From Bacteroidota bacterium (lineage in GTDB: Bacteria; Bacteroidota; Bacteroidia; Sphingobacteriales; Sphingobacteriaceae), in NCBI GenBank assembly GCA_013287375.1, contig JABDDX010000001.1, positions 1 to 64,000 of the forward strand: a DNA stretch of 64,000 nt, in the 5' to 3' direction. The notes below the pieces were generated by a model, which saw only the letters and a list, made by a program, of their open reading frames with translations, had not been told where the DNA came from and ran no database searches. Position 1 is the first letter of the stretch. Each line of letters starts with the position of its first letter. This document shows positions 27,231-36,086 of the stretch, piece after piece. Made by a program: the position numbers and the translations under genes.

Positions 27231-28049
27231 ATGGCAAAAACAATTTTTATTACAGGAGCTTCCCGTGGATTCGGGAAAATATGGGCAGAAGCATTTTTAA
27301 AACGTGGCGATAAAGTAGCCGCAACTGCAAGAAATTTAGATACGTTAAATGATTTGGTAGCCACTTATGGTGATGCCATATTACCGATACAATTAGATGT
27401 AAACGACAGAGCAGCTGGCTTTGCCGCTGTTAAAAAAGCAAAGGAAGCATTTGGGAGTATTGATGTGCTGATCAACAATGCAGGCTTTGGTTTATTTGGC
27501 GCGATTGAGGAAACAACAGAAGAACAAGCCCGCCAACAGATAGAAACCAATGTATTCGGCTTATTATGGATAACCCAGGCTGTATTGCCGATTATGCGCG
27601 AGCAAGGCCATGGCCACATTATCCAGGTATCAAGTGTATTGGGTGTGGCTACTTTACCGGTATTGGGTATCTACAATGCATCCAAATTCGCGGTTGAGGG
27701 TTTAAGTGAGACATTGGCTGCCGAAGTAAAAGGTTTCGGCATTAAAGTTTCATTGATAGAGCCTAATGGATTTTCAACTGATTGGGCAGGCGCATCGTCA
27801 TCTCAAACTGAGCCAATTGAAGCTTATGCAGGTGTTAAAGCAGCCTTCCAGGCAGGGCTTACCGATGATGCATTCGGTAAGCCTGAAGCAACAACCCCGG
27901 CAGTTTTAAAATTGGTTGATAGCGAAAATCCTCCGCTTAGGTTGTTTTTAGGCAAGGTTGCTTATCCATGGGTGAAACAATTGTACGCAAGCCGTTTAGC
28001 CGAATGGGAAGAATGGAGCGAAGTAGCAACTGCAGCTCACGGCCACTAA
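27231..28049 (+). CDS. SDR family NAD(P)-dependent oxidoreductase
   Basis: The 272-residue protein is a classical short-chain dehydrogenase: cofactor loop TGASRGFG (8-15), NNAG (82-85), catalytic Ser135, Tyr148 and Lys152 (IYNASKF). Substrate is not evident. It reads like the group of AraC-linked SDR enzymes that respond to toxic aldehydes or quinones; that is inference. The gene is followed after 67 bp by an AraC-type regulator, with a hairpin between them, and is preceded by the inverted-repeat promoter at 27139-27212. Confidence 0.9.
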   Translation: MAKTIFITGASRGFGKIWAEAFLKRGDKVAATARNLDTLNDLVATYGDAILPIQLDVNDRAAGFAAVKKAKEAFGSIDVLINNAGFGLFGAIEETTEEQARQQIETNVFGLLWITQAVLPIMREQGHGHIIQVSSVLGVATLPVLGIYNASKFAVEGLSETLAAEVKGFGIKVSLIEPNGFSTDWAGASSSQTEPIEAYAGVKAAFQAGLTDDAFGKPEATTPAVLKLVDSENPPLRLFLGKVAYPWVKQLYASRLAEWEEWSEVATAAHGH

Positions 28050-28069
28050 TTAAATTCTATTTTATCGTG

Positions 28070-28106
28070 ACAAACCTATGCCGATTTCGGTGTAGGTTTG
28101 TTTAAT
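28070..28106 (+). terminator. Hairpin, probable terminator after the SDR gene
   Basis: ACAAACCTA (28070-28078) pairs with TAGGTTTGT (28093-28101), with inner pairing CCGA/CGG, followed by a T-rich tail. It lies between the SDR gene and the AraC-type gene and probably lowers read-through. Confidence 0.65.
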
Positions 28107-28116
28107 TTATAACATC

Positions 28117-29004
28117 ATGAAACACTTCACCAGCATTGCCGAACTACATAAATACAACGGTTTCCCACCGCCTGAGCACCCGCTGATCAGCCTTTTTCAA
28201 TGTAATAAGACTTGCAATATCGGGGATCGGGAGTTTACCTCTGATTTTTATATGATCGGTTCCAAAAAATTGAAATCGGGCGTGGTTTTATATGGCCGTA
28301 CTAAGTATGACCATGGCAATGGCTCCATGTCGTTTTATAAACCGAGACAAGTGGTTGAGTTCAGGAATTTGGAGTTTGAGGAAGATGGCTTCCTGATTTT
28401 TATTCACGAGGATTTACTAAACGGACATGTGCTGCATCATGAAATAAAAAAGTATGGTTTCTTTGATTATGAAGCAAATGAAGCATTGCACTTATCGCCC
28501 AGGGAAGAAGAAATAGTGTGGGATTTATTTCACAAAATACAAACCGAATACAACAGCAACCCCGATGAATACAGCCGCGATATTATGTTAACACATATCG
28601 ATTCTATATTAAAATATTCGCAGCGTTTTTATAACAGGCAGTTTATCAACCGTACCGAATTATCAGGCAAAACGGTTTCTAAATTCAATAAATCACTGGC
28701 AACTTATTTTTCAAATGGTGGATTAGCCAAGGGTTTACCTACAGTAAATTATATGGCCGAGCAGCTTAACCTTTCATCAAGGTATTTAAGTGACCTGTTA
28801 AAAAAGGAAACCGGCAAAACCGCACTTGAGCTGATCCATATTTATTTAATATCGGAAGCAAAGAACTTGCTAATGGTAGCTGATCAAAGCGTATCCGAAA
28901 TAGCCTATACTTTAGGTTTTGAAAACTTGCCTTACTTTTCAAGGCTGTTTAAAAGGGAAGTAGGCATCAGCCCCAATCAGTTTAAAAAGCAGCTTTATAA
29001 TTAA
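28117..29004 (+). CDS. AraC family transcriptional regulator
   Basis: The 295-residue protein has a cupin-like N-terminal sensing region (about 1-170) and a C-terminal pair of helix-turn-helix motifs: AEQLNLSSRYLSDLLKKETG, then SVSEIAYTLGFENLPYFSRL, which ends with the diagnostic FKREVGISPNQFKK. The family binds long, partly direct repeats and usually controls the neighbouring gene; the best candidate here is the SDR gene upstream. Its stop overlaps the 3' end of the convergent exporter gene by four bases. Confidence 0.92.
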   Translation: MKHFTSIAELHKYNGFPPPEHPLISLFQCNKTCNIGDREFTSDFYMIGSKKLKSGVVLYGRTKYDHGNGSMSFYKPRQVVEFRNLEFEEDGFLIFIHEDLLNGHVLHHEIKKYGFFDYEANEALHLSPREEEIVWDLFHKIQTEYNSNPDEYSRDIMLTHIDSILKYSQRFYNRQFINRTELSGKTVSKFNKSLATYFSNGGLAKGLPTVNYMAEQLNLSSRYLSDLLKKETGKTALELIHIYLISEAKNLLMVADQSVSEIAYTLGFENLPYFSRLFKREVGISPNQFKKQLYN

Positions 29005-30548
29005 TGATCTGATGATGGGATCACTACTTTCTTGGTCTTATCGCGTTTAGCAACAAATAATAGTAGCGGTAATACAATCGCGAAGAAGGAACCGATCAGG
29101 AAAAAGCCATCCAAATAACTGGAAAACGAGGACTGTTTAACTACCACCAGCTCAATTAACTGCATGGCTTTTTGCTTAGCATCCAGCAAGCCAAAACCCT
29201 TTTGCTGAAATAGTTGGGTATAACCGCTAATGCGCGCAATCGAAATTGGGTTATCCGAAGTGATATGCGTAATTAGATCCATCCGATGCGAGGCGATACG
29301 CCGGGCAACATAGGTATTGATGATGGAGATACCGAATGAGCCGCCCAACTGCCGCATCATGTTATTTAACGCCGTGCCTTGCGGCATATCTTTTGCTTCC
29401 AACGATGAAACGGCAAGTGTACCTAACGGTACGGTTAATAAAGCCATGCCTATCGCCCTAAAAATTAAATTCAAAGTAATATCTGCTGCCGGTGTTTGCA
29501 GGTTGATCCTCGACATTGACCAGTTAAAGTAGATAAAACATAAAAAGCCCAATAAAACAATTAATGCCGGTGATACACCCTTTTGCAGCAACTTGCCGGT
29601 TATAATGAGCGCCAAAACGGCTACGATAGATCCGGGTAGTAATAGCAAGCCCGATTGTGTAGGTGTAAAGCCCAGTAAACGTTGCGCTACAACAGGAGTT
29701 AAGTAGATGGAGGTATACATCCCCATCCCCGTAATAAAAGTGAGTACAGCGGCAATGCTTAATGACCTGAACCTTAAAATATGCAGGTTGACTACCGGGT
29801 TTTTGGTATGCAGCTCCCAGATGATAAAAGCAGTAAGGGATAGCGTTGCCAGCACGGTTAAAAAAGTGATATAACCTGCCGCAAACCAGTCGTCGGTTTG
29901 GCCGCGCTCAAGTACTACCTGTAAGGAGCCGATGCCGACAATTAATAACATAATACCCAGCCAGTCTATCTCCCTGATCTTTTGTTTGATCGGTTCGTAC
30001 AAAAAGAACATACAGGAAACCGCCGCGGCTATTCCGATAGGTACATTAATGTAAAATATCCATGGCCATGAGTAATTCTCGGTAATGTAACCACCTAAAG
30101 TTGGGCCAATGGTTGGGCCGATAAAAATACCGATTCCGAATAAGGCGCTTGCAGTTGCTTGTTTTTCCTTCGGGAATAACTCATAAACTACTGTTGCCGA
30201 TACAGATAATAATGCACCACCACCCAAACCCTGTAAAAACCTGAATGCCACCAACTCCCAAATACTCGTGGCATTGCCACACATAAATGAGCAAACGGTA
30301 AACAGTATAATTGAACCAATATAATAATTACGCCGCCCCAGGTTATTGGCTAAAAAGCTAGTCATGGGGATGATGATCACATTGGCTATGGCGTAGGAGG
30401 TAATTACCCAGGATGTGTCCTCCAAAGTTGCGCCCAAATTACCGCTCATGTAATTAAGGGCTACGTTTACTATGGAAGTATCAATCAGTTCCATAATTGC
30501 GGCGGCAATTACAGTGATGAGGAGGATTTGTCTTTTTATCGGGCTCAT
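29001..30548 (-). CDS. DHA2 family drug exporter, 14 TM
   Basis: This 515-residue transporter has the 14-helix DHA2 layout of EmrB/QacA. Visible family texts include DTSIVNVALNYMSGNL in helix 1, LGRRNYYIGS as motif A, FRFLQGLGGGALLSVS, and FIGPTIGPTLGGYITENYSW, the antiporter motif C. It should export toxic compounds in exchange for protons. Its promoter is covered by two palindromic sites of TetR type (30555-30634), but no tetR gene is near, so the repressor must act from elsewhere. No EmrA-type partner is visible. Confidence 0.92.
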   Translation of the reverse strand: MSPIKRQILLITVIAAAIMELIDTSIVNVALNYMSGNLGATLEDTSWVITSYAIANVIIIPMTSFLANNLGRRNYYIGSIILFTVCSFMCGNATSIWELVAFRFLQGLGGGALLSVSATVVYELFPKEKQATASALFGIGIFIGPTIGPTLGGYITENYSWPWIFYINVPIGIAAAVSCMFFLYEPIKQKIREIDWLGIMLLIVGIGSLQVVLERGQTDDWFAAGYITFLTVLATLSLTAFIIWELHTKNPVVNLHILRFRSLSIAAVLTFITGMGMYTSIYLTPVVAQRLLGFTPTQSGLLLLPGSIVAVLALIITGKLLQKGVSPALIVLLGFLCFIYFNWSMSRINLQTPAADITLNLIFRAIGMALLTVPLGTLAVSSLEAKDMPQGTALNNMMRQLGGSFGISIINTYVARRIASHRMDLITHITSDNPISIARISGYTQLFQQKGFGLLDAKQKAMQLIELVVVKQSSFSSYLDGFFLIGSFFAIVLPLLLFVAKRDKTKKVVIPSSDH

Positions 30549-30554
30549 ATATAT

Positions 30555-30570
30555 TATACCAATCGGTATA
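30555..30570. promoter_or_regulatory. Operator 2 of the DHA2 exporter
   Basis: TATACCAATCGGTATA is a 16-bp palindrome with one mismatched pair. It lies six bases upstream of the exporter ATG, so a bound protein would block early transcription. Its core is the same as the perfect site at 30613-30634. Confidence 0.75.
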
Positions 30571-30611
30571 TTTTAAAATGTGATTTTGCATAGATATTTC
30601 TACCCAGCTCA

Positions 30612-30641
30612 CAAATATACCAATTGGTATATTTTAACAAA
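30612..30641 (-). promoter_or_regulatory. Promoter and operator 1 of the DHA2 exporter
   Basis: A 22-bp perfect palindrome at 30613-30634 (each arm 11 bp, core TATACCAATTGGTATA) covers the promoter on the minus strand. The -33 box TTTG (30638-30641) and -7 box TATATTTG (30612-30619) are 18 bp apart, and the palindrome lies in the spacer and over the -7 box. This is the layout of a TetR-type repressor site. Confidence 0.8.
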
Positions 30642-30891
30642 AGATAATGGATGTCAAATGACGTAGCAATGGCAATGAACTCTGTTTATTCTCAAAAAAA
30701 CAGATTCAATACGTATCATGTGCTTCCTCGATTTAGCTTTTTTGTAATAATGTGGTGATAATGTAAAAATCGCATTAAATTTAGCCCGCTGTTACGCATT
30801 TATAAGATACATTATAATATAATTGCACCTTATATAACTGACACGTATTACCCCTATTAATTAATAAGGGATCTCCCTTAAATTTACATTG

Positions 30892-33168
30892 ATGAAAAAA
30901 ACACTCATTATTATTTTCGCCTGCTTGCCGCTATTCACTTTTGCACAAGTTGTTAAACAAGCCGATTTGGTTGAATATATAAACCCGCTGATGGGTACGG
31001 CATCTAAACCCATCATGTCAAACGGTAATACCTATCCTGCTGTTGCTGTTCCCTGGGGGATGAATTTTTGGACAGCCCAAACCGGTAAAATGGGAAGCGG
31101 TTGGCAATACACCTATGATGCGGATAAAATACGCGGCTTTAAACAAACGCATCAGCCTTCGCCCTGGATGAATGATTACGGCATGTTTTCTGTATTTCCT
31201 GAAACGGGGAAAGTGATCATCGACGAAAATAAACGCGCCAGTTGGTTCTCGCACAAAGCCGAAACAGCAAAGCCTTATTATTACAGCGTTTATCTGGCGG
31301 ACTATAACGTAACAACCGAAATTACACCTACCGAGCGTACTGCAAATTTCAGGTTCACATTTCCTAAAAGTGATAGCTCACATATTTTGATCGATGCTTT
31401 TGATAAAGGATCGTACGTAAAGATCATCCCTGAGAAACACGAAATAATAGGCTATAGCACTAAGAATAGCGATGCTGTACCGGCAAATTTTAAAGATTAT
31501 TTTGTTATATATATCGATAAAGATTTTACTGCTACTACCTGGCATGATACTGTAACAGACAAAAACTCATTAGAGTATAAAGGTAATCATGCGGGTGCCA
31601 TTATCAGCTTTAAGACTATAGATGGCGAAAAGGTACATATGCGCGTGGCTTCATCCTTCATCAGCATTGAGCAAGCCGAACTCAATTTAAAACGTGAACT
31701 TGGGAACGATAGCTTTGATGTTACCGAACAAAAAGCAAAAGCCATCTGGAACAAAACCTTGAACAATGTGCAGGTTGAGGGCGGCACTATCGATCAGATG
31801 CGCACTTTTTATTCCTGCCTGTATCGCATGCTTTTCTTCCCTAACCGTATGTATGAGGTTGATGCCAAAGGGCAGACTGTACATTACAGCGTTTACAATG
31901 GCAAAATTATGCCGGGCTACCTGTTTGCAGGCACCGGTTTTTGGGATACCTTCAGGGCTTTATATCCATTCCTGAATATGGTTTACCCGTCCATCGTTAA
32001 AGAAATGCAGATGGGCCTGGTTAATGATTATAAAGAGGGTGGCTGGCTGCCGGAATGGTCGAGTCCGGGTTATGCCGATTGTATGGTGGGTAATAATTCC
32101 GCATCAATAGTGGCAGAATCATATGTGAAGGGACTTCGCGGATATGATATTGAAACCTTGTACAAAGCATTAATACACGGGGCTAACAATACCGGGCCAA
32201 ACGCTACCGGCCGTATCGGGGTGGATTATTACAACACATTGGGTTATGTGCCTTATGATGTAAATATTCATGAAAACGCAGCACGTACCTTAGAATATGC
32301 TTATGACGATTTTTCAATTTATACATTAGGTAAAGCGCTTGGCAAACCGGCATCAGAGATCGACATCTACAAAAAACGGGCTATGAACTACAAAAACCTG
32401 TTCGACCCTAGTATAAGGTTAATGCGTGGTAAAAATAAAGATGGTTCGTGGGAAACACCTTTTAACCCGTTTAAATGGGGTGATGCCTTTACCGAAGGTA
32501 ATAGCTGGCACTATACCTGGGGCGTTTTTCAGGATGTTCAAGGCTTGATTAATTTAATTGGCGGAAAGCAAAACTTTGTTGCCAAACTTGATTCGGTATT
32601 TACCCTGCCACCAATATTTGACGATAGCTATTATGGCTACACTATACACGAAATACGCGAAATGCAGGTAGCTGATATGGGCCAGTACGCGCATGGTAAT
32701 CAGCCTATACAACACATGATCTATTTATATGGTTATGCAGGTGAACCCTGGAAAACTCAATACTGGGCACGCGAAACAATGAACCGCATGTATAGGGCAA
32801 CACCTGATGGTTATTGCGGCGATGAAGATAATGGCCAAACATCGGCATGGTATGTGTTTTCGGCAATAGGTTTTTACCCGGTATGCCCGGTTAGCGGGCA
32901 GTATGTGCTAGGTGCTCCATTGTTTAAAAAGATCACCATTAATTTGGAGAATGGTAAAAAACTTATCATCAATTCGCCAAAAAACAATGCCGATAACAAA
33001 TACGTTAATAGCATGACTTATAACGGCAAACCGTATGACTTAAACTGGGTTAGTCACCTGGCTTTAATGCAGGGGGCGGTTATCAATATGGATATGTCCG
33101 CGACACCCAATAAAGTGCGTGGAATAAAAGCTTCGGATGTGCCTTATTCATTATCAAATGATAAATAA
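30892..33168 (+). CDS. GH92 alpha-mannosidase, secreted
   Basis: GH92 enzymes are calcium-dependent alpha-mannosidases that trim N-glycan-like or yeast mannan chains. The roughly 758-residue protein starts with a signal peptide (MKKTLIIIFACLPLFTFA|QV). Family text is plain: VEYINPLMGT near the N-terminus, WGMNFWTAQTGKMGSGWQY, GTGFWDTFRALYPFLNM, YTIHEIREMQVADMGQYAHG, and GDEDNGQTSAWYVFSAIGFYP, with the acidic residues that act in catalysis. It stands alone, with no SusCD partner in the same direction, and is convergent with the hydroxylase gene beyond a strong terminator. Confidence 0.93.
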   Translation: MKKTLIIIFACLPLFTFAQVVKQADLVEYINPLMGTASKPIMSNGNTYPAVAVPWGMNFWTAQTGKMGSGWQYTYDADKIRGFKQTHQPSPWMNDYGMFSVFPETGKVIIDENKRASWFSHKAETAKPYYYSVYLADYNVTTEITPTERTANFRFTFPKSDSSHILIDAFDKGSYVKIIPEKHEIIGYSTKNSDAVPANFKDYFVIYIDKDFTATTWHDTVTDKNSLEYKGNHAGAIISFKTIDGEKVHMRVASSFISIEQAELNLKRELGNDSFDVTEQKAKAIWNKTLNNVQVEGGTIDQMRTFYSCLYRMLFFPNRMYEVDAKGQTVHYSVYNGKIMPGYLFAGTGFWDTFRALYPFLNMVYPSIVKEMQMGLVNDYKEGGWLPEWSSPGYADCMVGNNSASIVAESYVKGLRGYDIETLYKALIHGANNTGPNATGRIGVDYYNTLGYVPYDVNIHENAARTLEYAYDDFSIYTLGKALGKPASEIDIYKKRAMNYKNLFDPSIRLMRGKNKDGSWETPFNPFKWGDAFTEGNSWHYTWGVFQDVQGLINLIGGKQNFVAKLDSVFTLPPIFDDSYYGYTIHEIREMQVADMGQYAHGNQPIQHMIYLYGYAGEPWKTQYWARETMNRMYRATPDGYCGDEDNGQTSAWYVFSAIGFYPVCPVSGQYVLGAPLFKKITINLENGKKLIINSPKNNADNKYVNSMTYNGKPYDLNWVSHLALMQGAVINMDMSATPNKVRGIKASDVPYSLSNDK

Positions 33169-33186
33169 ACAAGGTATCTACTAAAC

Positions 33187-33219
33187 AAAAAAAGCTTGCT
33201 GATTCAGCAAGCTTTTTTT
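33187..33219. terminator. Bidirectional intrinsic terminator
   Basis: A 14-bp perfect stem with a 5-nt loop (core AAAGCTTGCT / AGCAAGCTTT) and T-runs on both strands. It lies between the convergent GH92 and hydroxylase genes and should end both transcripts. Confidence 0.92.
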
Positions 33220-33238
33220 GTTTAGTATTAATTACAAG

Positions 33239-34198
33239 TTAATTGTAAGCATGATTTACCTCTGATGATGCTAATTGTATCTCAGGTATTCTGCTTGCTT
33301 TTTCAGCGGGTGCTTCTTTATCAATATCAAGTCGTACAACCGGGCCATCGGCGGCAAGCTCACTGCCGGGAACTTTTGATTTAAATATAGGCCAAAGCAA
33401 TTGAGCATACCATTGGTCGCCTTCGTAATGAGAGATACCGTAAGCTTTTGGATATTGGCGGGAAATTAACGCTGTACCAAAGGTAATATCCCACAAGAAA
33501 AACATATTCCCAAAATTGCCTTTATAGTAGCCTACGCCATCATCAGTAGTTGCCGCGTGATGCGCATGATGTGTTGCAGGGGTTGATATTAAACGTTCCA
33601 GCACCCAGGCAATAGGATGTAATACTTTGTATTTGTAGAAAGGCTTATCCCACGGAATACTAGAGTGGGCAAGCGTAGTAATAGTTGATTTAATTACCCT
33701 TACCGCGATAGCAGGTATACCCAAACCAAGGTAAACTAATGCTGATGTTAAATATACCTGCGAAAAGAAGAGGGTATAAATAAGATTCTGACGGCTTGCC
33801 ATTGCCATACCCATATAACTGGCCGAGTGATGGGTACGGTGAAAACGCCACAACCACGGGATCTCATGATGCAGGCGGTGATACCAGTATTGGGTTAAAT
33901 CGTCGGCAATAGCAATAATGGCGAAGCCCCACAAAAAGGGTACCCATGTAAATACATTTTTAAATCCGGGTAATACAAACGGTAAAAAGTGCAGCGCAAA
34001 GAAAGCGAATACCGGCTGTATAACCAACCGTGGCAATGCAAAGCAGGTAATATCCACCCATCTTTCGTTTTTGGGCCACTTTCTTTTATATAACCCGAAT
34101 GAAAATTCGAGTACGCCGATAAAAAATACCAGGAATGGAAATCCAAACCCATTCAGATTCTCCACTATTTTTTTAATGAACTCAATCGTTGCTTCCAT
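33239..34198 (-). CDS. Membrane di-iron hydroxylase (sterol desaturase family), locus 1
   Basis: This 319-residue integral membrane protein has the histidine boxes of the fatty acid hydroxylase/sterol desaturase superfamily: HRLHH at 107-111, HRTHH at 120-124, and HHAHH at 210-214. They bind the two irons that activate oxygen, and three or four helices come before and between. It is the last gene of a minus-strand operon: leader peptide, SusC, SusD, two small proteins, this gene. It has a close relative in locus 2 (61152). The substrate is unknown; being tied to an outer-membrane importer suggests that it acts on the imported compound. Confidence 0.9.
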   Translation of the reverse strand: MEATIEFIKKIVENLNGFGFPFLVFFIGVLEFSFGLYKRKWPKNERWVDITCFALPRLVIQPVFAFFALHFLPFVLPGFKNVFTWVPFLWGFAIIAIADDLTQYWYHRLHHEIPWLWRFHRTHHSASYMGMAMASRQNLIYTLFFSQVYLTSALVYLGLGIPAIAVRVIKSTITTLAHSSIPWDKPFYKYKVLHPIAWVLERLISTPATHHAHHAATTDDGVGYYKGNFGNMFFLWDITFGTALISRQYPKAYGISHYEGDQWYAQLLWPIFKSKVPGSELAADGPVVRLDIDKEAPAEKASRIPEIQLASSEVNHAYN

Positions 34199-34382
34199 TG
34201 TTCAAATTGATTTTGTTGGTTACTGATTTTGTGTTAGCTGCTTTTGGGGTTTTCTTTTCCCATGGTCTTTGGCCGGTTATTGTAAATGTTAAAAACATTA
34301 ATGCGATCGGCAGCAGATAGATAAACAGGCTCAGCGCCACGTTTCTTGCTATCCGCTCTTTGGTAGCTTGTTCAATTTTCAT
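34182..34382 (-). CDS. Small membrane protein of locus 1 (66 residues)
   Basis: The 66-residue protein begins MKIEQATKERIARNVALS and has a single hydrophobic helix (LFIYLLPIALMFLTFTI), then a charged tail (KTPKAANTKS). Its start shares four bases with the stop of the 57-residue gene before it (ATGA), and its last 17 bases overlap the hydroxylase gene. These overlaps are strong evidence that it is translated. No family is recognised. Locus 2 has no copy of it. It may be a partner for the hydroxylase or the SusCD pair. Confidence 0.72.
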   Translation of the reverse strand: MKIEQATKERIARNVALSLFIYLLPIALMFLTFTITGQRPWEKKTPKAANTKSVTNKINLNNGSND

Positions 34383-34552
34383 GGTTTATTAGTTTTATTA
34401 GTTTTTGAAATTTGTTGCTGTGGCTTTGGATCGCCACCTAACGCTTTTTGTGTGACCCATAGGCCACCCGCGATAATGATAAAAGGCACCAGGGTGATAA
34501 TAATACCAACCAGGATTTTTTTGCCTAAAATGGATACATCTGATAGTGTCAT
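34379..34552 (-). CDS. Small membrane protein of locus 1 (57 residues)
   Basis: An ATG at 34550-34552 starts a 57-residue protein: MTLSDVSILGKKILVGII, then a hydrophobic helix (IITLVPFIIIAGGLWV), then a Gln/Lys/Asn-rich tail. The TGA stop overlaps the next start (ATGA). It lies 28 bp after the SusD stop on the same strand, so it belongs to the operon. No family is recognised. It looks like the 66-residue neighbour in size and layout, and may be its partner. Confidence 0.72.
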   Translation of the reverse strand: MTLSDVSILGKKILVGIIITLVPFIIIAGGLWVTQKALGGDPKPQQQISKTNKTNKP

Positions 34553-34580
34553 ATATAAATTAGTTTTAATGGTTTATGAT

Positions 34581-36065
34581 TTAGTTATAGCCGGGATTTT
34601 GTTTCAGTTTTGCATTCTGCTGTATTTCTACCAGCGGAATTGGGAATAAGGTGTTTTTTGAAGTAGCTGCTGATTTTGCAGAAATTTTATGCAAGGCATC
34701 AACCAAAACTGTACCGCCCTGGCGTACCAGGTCGAACCAGCGGTGCCCTTCCTGTATAAATTCTTTTCTTCTTTCCAGAAAAACCGAATCCCTGAAAGCA
34801 GCTTGGTTTAACCCTGACGTTAAGTTGGCTATTTGGGCACGTGTTCGTACCTGGTTTATCGCGTTATAAGCATCGCTGGTTGGCCCACCGTTTATTTCAT
34901 TTAGGGCTTCTGCTTTCATTAATAATACATCCGCATAGCGCAAAACAGGGTAATTAACACCGCTAAGGGATTGTGATGATAATGGGCTAAGGCTATAATC
35001 AACAAACTTGTTAAAGTATGGCGTGTAAGCATTATTAAAAACCACATTTTGCCCTGTAGCCGCGTTATAAACGGTATTGTAAAAAGTAACCGCTCTGCGG
35101 GTGTCTTTGGCACTAAATAGGTTATATAGACTGGTATCTACAGGTATATCAATAGGGAAGGTGCCGGTGTTGAATGATGTGAAACTTTCACTCAGGTATT
35201 GTGTGCTGTTTGCTTCGCCTAAGTTGGTTTCAAACTGTACCGAGAAAATGTGTTCAACCCCATTCTTGGTTGCTTTTTGAAAAGCATCGTAATAATTAGG
35301 GAACAGTGCATAGCCATATCCACCGTTTATAACCAGATTCAGCTGTGTAAGCGCATCCGGCCAATCCTGTTGCGTTAAGTATACCTTAGCTAATAAAGTG
35401 TGCGCGGCACCCGAGGTTGCACGGCCTAAATCGGTAGCACTATATGATTTAGGCAGATTGGTAGCATCTTCTAAATCGGTAATAATCTGCGAATAAACCT
35501 GAGCAGCAGGCGTGCGTGCAGTCAGTAAATTATCAATATTGGTACTGTTAGGGTTGTGCAGTACCAGAGGCACATCGCCATACAGCCGTACAAGATTAAA
35601 ATACAGTAAGGCCCTGATAAATTTAGACTCCCTTACCAAACGCGCACGTAATGTAGTGTCCATTTGTATTGTCGGAACATTATCTATAGCGATATTGGCG
35701 CGGTTAATGCCATAATATAGCTGCTGCCAAACCTTTTGCACACGACTGTTTGCCGATATGTAGGTTTCAGTACCCAATGCTCTTACATCGGGGTTGGTAT
35801 TGCTTGGGCTATACAATTGGTTATCGCTGGCGTTTTCAACTAATAGATTTAATTGCCTGCCATATAACGGAAAGTCGCCTGCGGGATCGCTGTTTAATGT
35901 GCTGTAAACAGCATTTACAGCTGATGTAGCATCCGACGTGGTTTGATAAAACTGAGAGGATACGATAACTGATTTTGGGTCCTCCGATAATTTATTGCAG
36001 GATGTTAGCCCAGCTACTGCACCTGCCAGTAATAATAGGATTTTATATGATGATATATTTTTCAT
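34581..36065 (-). CDS. SusD/RagB family outer-membrane lipoprotein, locus 1
   Basis: The 494-residue protein has a lipobox (GLTSC, Cys23) and the layout of SusD proteins, which bind a solute and sit as a lid on the SusC channel. Visible texts: RVQKVWQQLYYGINRANIAID, then RALLYFNLVRLYGDVPLVL, then GRATSGAAHTLLAKVYLTQ, then NFPVLRYADVLLMKAEAL-like text (NYPVLRYADVLLM), and ERRKEFIQEGHRWFDLVRQG at the C-terminal end. It follows SusC by 21 bp on the same strand. It is the paralogue of the SusD at 59680. Confidence 0.95.
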   Translation of the reverse strand: MKNISSYKILLLLAGAVAGLTSCNKLSEDPKSVIVSSQFYQTTSDATSAVNAVYSTLNSDPAGDFPLYGRQLNLLVENASDNQLYSPSNTNPDVRALGTETYISANSRVQKVWQQLYYGINRANIAIDNVPTIQMDTTLRARLVRESKFIRALLYFNLVRLYGDVPLVLHNPNSTNIDNLLTARTPAAQVYSQIITDLEDATNLPKSYSATDLGRATSGAAHTLLAKVYLTQQDWPDALTQLNLVINGGYGYALFPNYYDAFQKATKNGVEHIFSVQFETNLGEANSTQYLSESFTSFNTGTFPIDIPVDTSLYNLFSAKDTRRAVTFYNTVYNAATGQNVVFNNAYTPYFNKFVDYSLSPLSSQSLSGVNYPVLRYADVLLMKAEALNEINGGPTSDAYNAINQVRTRAQIANLTSGLNQAAFRDSVFLERRKEFIQEGHRWFDLVRQGGTVLVDALHKISAKSAATSKNTLFPIPLVEIQQNAKLKQNPGYN

Positions 36066-36086
36066 TTTGTTGTGTTATGGATTTAA

